Below are positions 58,892 to 64,000 of a stretch of DNA of 64,000 bases, piece after piece. The notes beneath the pieces were generated by a model, which was not told where the DNA came from, did no database searches, and saw only the letters and a list, made by a program, of their open reading frames with translations. Source of the DNA: UBA8437 sp964646205 (GTDB lineage: Bacteria; Planctomycetota; Planctomycetia; Planctomycetales; Planctomycetaceae). Every line of letters begins with the position of its first letter. Position 1 is the first letter of the stretch. The stretch covers positions 1 to 64,000 of the forward strand of contig CAZYAZ010000028.1 of assembly GCA_964646205.1 (NCBI GenBank), in the 5' to 3' direction. Both the position numbers and the translations under genes were made by a program.

Positions 58892-61888
58892 ATGCGACCG
58901 CTTTTTCCCGCAAAACGCCTGCTTGGTCGGGCGTACTCCAACTGCTTGGCCGCCGGCCGGAACCTTTTTGATTCCGGGCCGATTGACGGTTTTGTCGTGG
59001 CGTTGTTCCTGGTGGCGATCTGGCACCAGTTGGGAGCTTTTCTGGGTGGGTCGCTGGCGACAGATTTCTCGGTTGGCTGGGCGATCGCCATCGGCGCGAC
59101 ACTAGGATTCACCTGGGGTGGGCGACGTGGCTGGTTGCTTCTGGGGTTGTCGGCCTGGGCGGCGATCCTGGGAGGTCTTCTGTCAACGATTGGCTGGGGA
59201 CTGAAACATGTCTCTGCCGAACAACTTGCTTTCGCTGATGGGCTGTCGGTGGCTTTGCCCGCCGCGACGTTGGTGTTGGCCATTCCGGTCGCCTTGTCGG
59301 TTCGGTTGTGCTTGCTGGATGGTGGCCGTCGGTCGCGAGGGTTTCTAATTGGCGCTGCGGCCGGGGCTGCCGTGTCAGCTCACCTGCTGATTGGCAGGAT
59401 TGGCGTTGATGCGCTACTCCTGGTGGTGGCGGTCATTGGAGGGGCGCAGTTCCTTGGGGAATTGAAACGGGGCGGCCGGGCTGGGGCTGGAACAAGAACA
59501 GGGCTGGCTTCGCACGAACGGCGGTTCGATGGAAAGTCGGCCGTTGTATTGGTGGTTCTCGGGGGCGTGCTGGCGTCGCTGGATCGAATGCTGGGCCAGT
59601 TGGTTCCTGCGTCGGAGTGTTACTTGCTGATGATGGTGTCGGGCCTGTGCCTGGGTGCGGCCGTGTCGCAGCCGGGGCGCAAGCACGTTGTCACGGTCAG
59701 CCTCTCGGCAGTGTTGCTCCTGGTGCCGGCAGTGTTTCCGGAATTGATTGACGGCCTGCTGCACCTGAAAACTGTTGGTGGTCACCCCGCGGTACTCGTC
59801 ACGGCGTGGTCGATCCTGGTGTCGGTTGCCGTGATGCCGGTCGGGATGTTGTTGGCCATTTCGGTTCCACGGCAAAGCAATTGTTTGGAAGAGAACCCGG
59901 CCCGGTTGGCCTGGCCGATTGCGCCGGTGCTGTTTCTGGTGGGATTGTTCCTGGGACGATGGCTGTTGGTGCCCGTCGCCGGACCGATTGCCTGTGCGGT
60001 TGCCGGCAGTGTGTTGCTGGCGGTGGTGGCAGCCGTCGTGGCCGTGAGGTCCGAGCCGAATTGTCGCCGAATGGCTTGCCCGGTGTTGCTGGTTGCGGGG
60101 TTGGCCGTGCTGTGTGGGCGATACAATCCGGAACGATCCGCGAGATTGCTTTTTTCGGGTCGAGTGATTGCAGCGGCCCAGCGGGAATGGCCACGGCGAT
60201 TGCACGAATCACTGGATGGATCTCGCATCATTGACCGTCGTGAGACCAGCGATGCGACACTGACGGTCTGGTCACAACGGGGAGTCAGTCGCCTGCTGCG
60301 GGTCGATGGCATTCCGGCGGCATCCTGGAGCGAGGACTCGTTGGTCAGTCCGCGTCAGAGTTCCGAGATACTCTCGGTTGTGCTCCCACTGGTGTTGCAC
60401 GAACGTCCTGAACGCGTTCTGCAATTGGGCCTTGGCGGCGGCGAAGGGCTTCGAGCAGGCCTTGGGTTTCCGTTGAACCGGATCGATTGTGTTGAACCCA
60501 ACCGTGGCCTGCGAGAACTGGTTGCCCAGGACGCTGTGTTCGACGATGTCCGTCTCAGTTGGCGGCACCTTTCTCCGGCCCTGGACGTTTCGTCTGGTTC
60601 GGGTGATTACGATGTGGTGATCGCCACGTCGGTGGCACCGGTCTCGTGGCGATCGGAGTCAATCCGCACGGTCGAATTTTATCGCAACGCTGCTCGCCAA
60701 TTGGCTCCGGATGGAATCTTCTGCCAGGTTCTGTCGCAACGGGATGTCGGTTCGACTGCCGTGACCGTGCCACACTCGACAATTCGGGCAGCCTTCGGAT
60801 TGTCGGTGCAGGTTCCGGTGGGATCGGGGCGAGTGCTGGTGCTGGCCAGCAACGGCGAGACGTTGCTGGATCGGTCGGGTTTTGTTGGTCGGTTGCAGGG
60901 GCCTCATGTTCGAGCTGTCCTGGCCGAAATGGGTTGGGACTGGGCCAATATCCTGCAGTTGCCGGTTCAGCAAATGTCCGAACAGGCGGAGAGGACAATT
61001 TACCACGTTGGCAGTGGCTGGCTGGCCGTACGATTGCCGGTGGCTGCATTGGCCGGAGGAATGTCACAGGACAAGGCGTTGGATCCGGCACGTCCACTAT
61101 TGAACCTGGTGACTGTTGAGGACCAATGGGTGGCGGAACTCCGCGAGCGGTTGGCCGATCTTCTCAAGGGGCAAAAACTGTTGAGCCGCGGCAGTGACGG
61201 ACTCAGGACCTATCGGAGTGCGGTTGACCAGCAGATCATCGGACGGCCGCGATTCGTTTTCGAATCCGACTCCAACAAGGGACTCAGGCGGTTGCGACAC
61301 CCGGTGGATCGCAGACGGCAGCAGTTCCTGAGGGTGTTGGGGGCGATTGAAAAAGTTGAACAGCCGACCCCGGATCAAATCGAGCAGGTCGTTTCCTTCG
61401 CCGAGCCGTTTGACCCACTTCTGAGTGAATTCGTTCACCGTGAAGTTGCGGGGTTGTGGTTGAAGCGTCCGGGAGACACCGGAACAGACGAACTGCAACA
61501 CCGGCTGCATGCGGTCTACTTTGGACGGCGGCCGGGCGAGTCGGTGGATGACGTGCACATGGCGATCAGGAGCCTGTTGCGAGTGGAGCCAACTCGGGGC
61601 GAGGCCGCCGTTTTGTGGGACCACTGCAATTCCCTGCTGGAAGCTCTCAAGCAGCGTTGGTCGGTCGACTTGGCCAAGCGAGGCGGATGGATCAAGGCCT
61701 CTGCCACCATCGAACTGGTGGGTGAATTGTTTGACCGGATGGACAGGTTGGTCGAATTGGATTCGAGACTCGGGGACCGTTGGGATCACCGGCGGGAAGT
61801 GATCGAACGTGGGCTGATTGAGCCCCTTCGAATAAGACGTTCACAGCGTCCGCTGGGTCGCCGTGCGACCCGGGTTTTGGCAAACTAG
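58892..61888 (+). CDS. Polytopic membrane protein with spermidine-synthase-like domain
   Basis: A 998-residue protein with about 11-13 transmembrane helices in residues ~40-430 (for example ALFLVAIWHQLGAFLGG and LVVVAVIGGAQFLGE). A soluble Rossmann domain follows at ~500-640 with VLQLGLGGGEGLRAGLG, the methyltransferase-like G-loop, and VEPNRGLRELV. In spermidine synthases the next strand carries a catalytic D-S-x-D/DxxDP motif; here it reads DYDVVIATSVAP, with no Asp. The C-terminal ~300 residues are helical and unassigned. Similar membrane-fused proteins are common in planctomycetes. The ATG at 58892 reads MRPLFPAKRLLG and is the first plausible start after the divergent peptidase promoter. 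Confidence 0.78.
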   Translation: MRPLFPAKRLLGRAYSNCLAAGRNLFDSGPIDGFVVALFLVAIWHQLGAFLGGSLATDFSVGWAIAIGATLGFTWGGRRGWLLLGLSAWAAILGGLLSTIGWGLKHVSAEQLAFADGLSVALPAATLVLAIPVALSVRLCLLDGGRRSRGFLIGAAAGAAVSAHLLIGRIGVDALLLVVAVIGGAQFLGELKRGGRAGAGTRTGLASHERRFDGKSAVVLVVLGGVLASLDRMLGQLVPASECYLLMMVSGLCLGAAVSQPGRKHVVTVSLSAVLLLVPAVFPELIDGLLHLKTVGGHPAVLVTAWSILVSVAVMPVGMLLAISVPRQSNCLEENPARLAWPIAPVLFLVGLFLGRWLLVPVAGPIACAVAGSVLLAVVAAVVAVRSEPNCRRMACPVLLVAGLAVLCGRYNPERSARLLFSGRVIAAAQREWPRRLHESLDGSRIIDRRETSDATLTVWSQRGVSRLLRVDGIPAASWSEDSLVSPRQSSEILSVVLPLVLHERPERVLQLGLGGGEGLRAGLGFPLNRIDCVEPNRGLRELVAQDAVFDDVRLSWRHLSPALDVSSGSGDYDVVIATSVAPVSWRSESIRTVEFYRNAARQLAPDGIFCQVLSQRDVGSTAVTVPHSTIRAAFGLSVQVPVGSGRVLVLASNGETLLDRSGFVGRLQGPHVRAVLAEMGWDWANILQLPVQQMSEQAERTIYHVGSGWLAVRLPVAALAGGMSQDKALDPARPLLNLVTVEDQWVAELRERLADLLKGQKLLSRGSDGLRTYRSAVDQQIIGRPRFVFESDSNKGLRRLRHPVDRRRQQFLRVLGAIEKVEQPTPDQIEQVVSFAEPFDPLLSEFVHREVAGLWLKRPGDTGTDELQHRLHAVYFGRRPGESVDDVHMAIRSLLRVEPTRGEAAVLWDHCNSLLEALKQRWSVDLAKRGGWIKASATIELVGELFDRMDRLVELDSRLGDRWDHRREVIERGLIEPLRIRRSQRPLGRRATRVLAN

Positions 61889-61956
61889 TTCGCCGACGAT
61901 GGCTGTGGCGGATCTGGCGAACGGTCATCGCGATCTTTGTGAGAAGGTGTTGAGCG

Positions 61957-62733
61957 ATGTCCAGTTTCGCGGTGATATTGCCTGCGGCCGGTTCGAGCCA
62001 GCGGTTTGGAAGTCGAGACAAAAAGCCGTTTGTGGATTTGGGAGGTCGGGCTGTCTGGATCCGTTCGCTGGAAGCCTTTGTGACTCGTGATGATGTGGTC
62101 CAGGCGCTGGTGGTGGTAGCCGAGAGCGACCTGGAAGAGTTCCGGGAACGGTTTCAGGCGAGTCTTCCATTCCTCGACGTCGAGGTGGTGGTTGGTGGTG
62201 AGACAAGGATGGAGTCGGTGGGGAATGCGTTGGCACAGGTGAGGCCAGAAATCGAATTCGTGGCCGTTCACGATGCTGCTCGCCCACTCGTGGCTGGAAA
62301 GTGGATTGACGATGTGTTTTCGGCGGCCATCAAGCATGGTGCAGCGATTCCTGCTGTCCGGGTGGCCAGCACACTGAAACGCGAGGGCGAAGATTCAACG
62401 ATTGCGAGCACCGTTGCCCGTGAGGGACTCTGGGCGGCTCAGACGCCCCAGGTCATTCGTCGAGAACTTCTGGTCGAGGCCTATGCTCATTGCGACGATC
62501 TGGCCGCGACCGACGAGGCCCAGTTGGTTGAGCATCTCGGACATCCCGTGAAACTTGTTTCCGGGTCACCGATGAATATCAAGATCACCACCCGGGAGGA
62601 TCTCGATATGGCCCGGTCGTTGCTCAAGGCCGTTCCGACGGATGACATGCTTGATCGGTTGCACCCATTCTCTGAAGTCGATCCCCGGTCTTTGCGCGAG
62701 AGTTCGTTGGATTTCGATCAACTCATCGACTGA
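61957..62733 (+). CDS. ispD: 2-C-methyl-D-erythritol 4-phosphate cytidylyltransferase
   Basis: A 258-residue enzyme of the MEP isoprenoid pathway: LPAAGSSQRFGSRDKKPF (CTP-binding P-loop), VVGGETRMESV, VHDAARPLV (metal site), AAQTPQVIRRELL and NIKITTREDLDMA. It joins MEP to CTP, giving CDP-ME. The first ~230 residues match normal IspD; a ~30-residue C-terminal tail (DDMLDRLHPFSEVDP) is extra. Start ATG at 61957 with AAGG about 10 bases upstream. It lies 68 bases after the membrane protein, in the same direction. No other MEP genes are nearby. Confidence 0.93.
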   Translation: MSSFAVILPAAGSSQRFGSRDKKPFVDLGGRAVWIRSLEAFVTRDDVVQALVVVAESDLEEFRERFQASLPFLDVEVVVGGETRMESVGNALAQVRPEIEFVAVHDAARPLVAGKWIDDVFSAAIKHGAAIPAVRVASTLKREGEDSTIASTVAREGLWAAQTPQVIRRELLVEAYAHCDDLAATDEAQLVEHLGHPVKLVSGSPMNIKITTREDLDMARSLLKAVPTDDMLDRLHPFSEVDPRSLRESSLDFDQLID

Positions 62734-62857
62734 ATCCAACACAGCACGCGTTCGCCCGATCCGGCCTTGGCAGTTTCCTCTGGTGATCCGTAGGATGACA
62801 GTGGTGGACACGGCAACGGTGTGTCGTGTCTCCGAGATGAACTCAACGGGGTGGCCC

Positions 62858-64000
62858 ATGTCGTCGACTCAGATTCCCTGTCCCGAATGTGCCAGTGTTC
62901 TGAAACTGCCGGATCGTTCGTTGATTGGGAAAACGGGGCGATGTCCGAGTTGTCGGCACACTTTCGTGCTGGTTGAGCCCGCGGATGAAGTTCAACTGGA
63001 ATTGGCCGATGGGCCCGTGGACGGTCCGCCACAGCAAGGCACCTCAGCTCGTTGGGTGCCAGACGAACCTGCCGGCGTGGTTTCGAAGCCGGATGCGGTC
63101 TCGTCGGCCGCGGCCGAGTTGCCGACAACAGCGGCCGGGTCGCTGCAACCCGGTGCGAGTGAGTTTCCGGTTTTTGACGACCCGCCCAGTTCCGTTGGTT
63201 CTCGCGGCAAGAAACGCAAGCGACGCTCCAAAAAAACGACAGCACCGGCCGGTCGTCGTTCCAAACGTTCAAGCCGCATGTCTCCGGCCGTGATAGTCGG
63301 GGGCGTGATTGTTGTATTGGCCGTTGTCGGGGTGGCGGTCACATGGTTCCGCCCGGATCCGAATTCCGTGACCACCGTTGCGAAACCTGAGGATGTTGCT
63401 CCGGATGTGGCCGCAGTGCAGCCGGTGGCCAGTCCGACCGGGGCGTCGTCTGCTGGAGAAGCAGGACGGTCGACTCGCCCCATCAGCCTTAGCATGGTGC
63501 CGGCCGGGGCGAGTATCGTGATCAATGTTCGACCGGAATGGTTCTGGACCGAGGAGTCGCATGGTGAAGAGTTGAGATTTTGTCTTGGGCCGCTTGGCGA
63601 GTGGGCTGGTGCACAACTGAAAACACTTTGCCGATTTCCTCCCGAGGAGATCGATGAAGCCATGATCTGCCTGATGTTGGGCCAACGTGGTGATCCTCCG
63701 GAGGTGGCGGTCGTCGTCAGGCTCAAGGACGCTCAGAAACCGTCGGTACTGCTCGAGAAATTCCCGGGCCAACGCAGCGGTGATTACTCGTACCCGGTTT
63801 ACCTGGGAGAGACTCACTGTTATCTGCGTGCCGAGGACGCGAAGACCGTGGCAATTGGGCCGTTGGACCGTGCCGAAGAGATGGCCGCTGCAGTGCGCCA
63901 GCCGGCGGTGACATCGACGGGGATCGAGCAGATCCTGCCGTTGACCAGTCGAGACAAGCCACTGACTGTTGTCTTTGAACCTCGGGATATGCGTAATTTT
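62858..64000 (+). CDS. Zinc-ribbon, single-TM protein, truncated by window end
   Basis: 381 codons are visible with no stop before the right edge. An N-terminal zinc ribbon (CPECA ... CPSCRH) is followed by a Pro/Ala-rich linker, a Lys/Arg-rich patch (SRGKKRKRRSKKT), one transmembrane helix (AVIVGGVIVVLAVVGVAV), and an external domain with AGASIVINVRPEWF and EVAVVVRLKDAQK. MJ0042-type ribbons at the N-terminus of single-TM proteins recur in planctomycetes; the function is unknown. An in-frame ATG at 62837 is an alternative start; I prefer 62858 because GGGG lies seven bases upstream. Confidence 0.78.
   Translation, partial: MSSTQIPCPECASVLKLPDRSLIGKTGRCPSCRHTFVLVEPADEVQLELADGPVDGPPQQGTSARWVPDEPAGVVSKPDAVSSAAAELPTTAAGSLQPGASEFPVFDDPPSSVGSRGKKRKRRSKKTTAPAGRRSKRSSRMSPAVIVGGVIVVLAVVGVAVTWFRPDPNSVTTVAKPEDVAPDVAAVQPVASPTGASSAGEAGRSTRPISLSMVPAGASIVINVRPEWFWTEESHGEELRFCLGPLGEWAGAQLKTLCRFPPEEIDEAMICLMLGQRGDPPEVAVVVRLKDAQKPSVLLEKFPGQRSGDYSYPVYLGETHCYLRAEDAKTVAIGPLDRAEEMAAAVRQPAVTSTGIEQILPLTSRDKPLTVVFEPRDMRNF

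Noticed and set aside
1..64000. Mobile element, CRISPR array, prophage or horizontally acquired island
   Set aside because: No transposase, integrase, direct-repeat array, phage structural gene or attachment site was seen, and neither tRNA gene is followed by a repeated 3' end.

Overview
The window looks like a chromosomal segment of a Planctomycetota bacterium. It is GC-rich and very gene-dense: no gap between genes exceeds 300 bases. It carries families concentrated in that phylum: four DUF1501 proteins (one cut by the left edge), a DUF1549/DUF1553 protein, a multi-haem cytochrome c joined to a PVC-type dehydrogenase beta-propeller, DUF1080, a Tat-exported Gfo/Idh/MocA oxidoreductase, a sulfatase, and a zinc-ribbon plus single-TM protein. 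A kdsB gene implies Kdo and therefore a Gram-negative type outer membrane. I saw no insertion sequence, prophage, CRISPR array, rRNA or integrase.

Layout. 1-2109: the end of a DUF1501 gene and an LRR/coiled-coil/DUF1080 exported protein. 2127-9146 (minus): a seven-gene run that reads, in transcription order, E1 alpha, E1 beta, AcoX-like kinase, a lipoyl-hydrolase E2, HpcH/HpaI aldolase, ABM-fold monooxygenase and an enolase-superfamily dehydratase. It is an acetoin-dehydrogenase-type operon with a sugar-acid-like tail. 9235-13506: DUF1501, a potassium-channel-like protein and, divergently, a YihY/BrkB membrane protein. 13525-18999 (minus): enolase-superfamily enzyme, sulfatase and sialidase-like protein in a tight run, then a CorA-like transporter and a second HpcH aldolase. 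19148-30468: a PQQ-type propeller, an AllA-like protein, a DUF4954 beta-helix protein, the giant cytochrome with a translationally coupled small Cys protein, TPR, SDR and ZIP genes.

30614-41180: tRNA-Gln(CTG), cupin, a DUF1549/1553-DUF1501 pair, Gfo/Idh/MocA and DUF1501, an overlapping VOC-SDR-PhyH operon, tRNA-Lys(TTT) and an aldo/keto reductase. 41305-44722: a housekeeping block, kdsB-pyrG-truB, in which CTP synthase sits beside a CTP-consuming enzyme. 44738-52682: a secreted unknown and a complete RND efflux set (permease, lipoprotein adaptor, TolC-like). 52697-64000: class V aminotransferase, Ski2-like helicase coupled to a degenerate aldo/keto reductase, M28/PDZ peptidase, a membrane protein with an inactive-looking spermidine-synthase domain, ispD, and a truncated zinc-ribbon protein.

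Taken together, the exported hydrolases, propellers and DUF1501/1553 proteins suit a scavenger of complex, possibly sulfated, carbohydrate. The dehydratases, aldolases and the aco-like complex suit channelling small acids, aldehydes or hydroxyketones into central metabolism. The substrates cannot be read from sequence. The strongest leads are the aco-like operon with its E2-hydrolase, the helicase-coupled aldo/keto reductase without its catalytic tetrad, the RND pump with an altered proton relay, and the membrane-embedded spermidine-synthase-like domain without its catalytic Asp motif.
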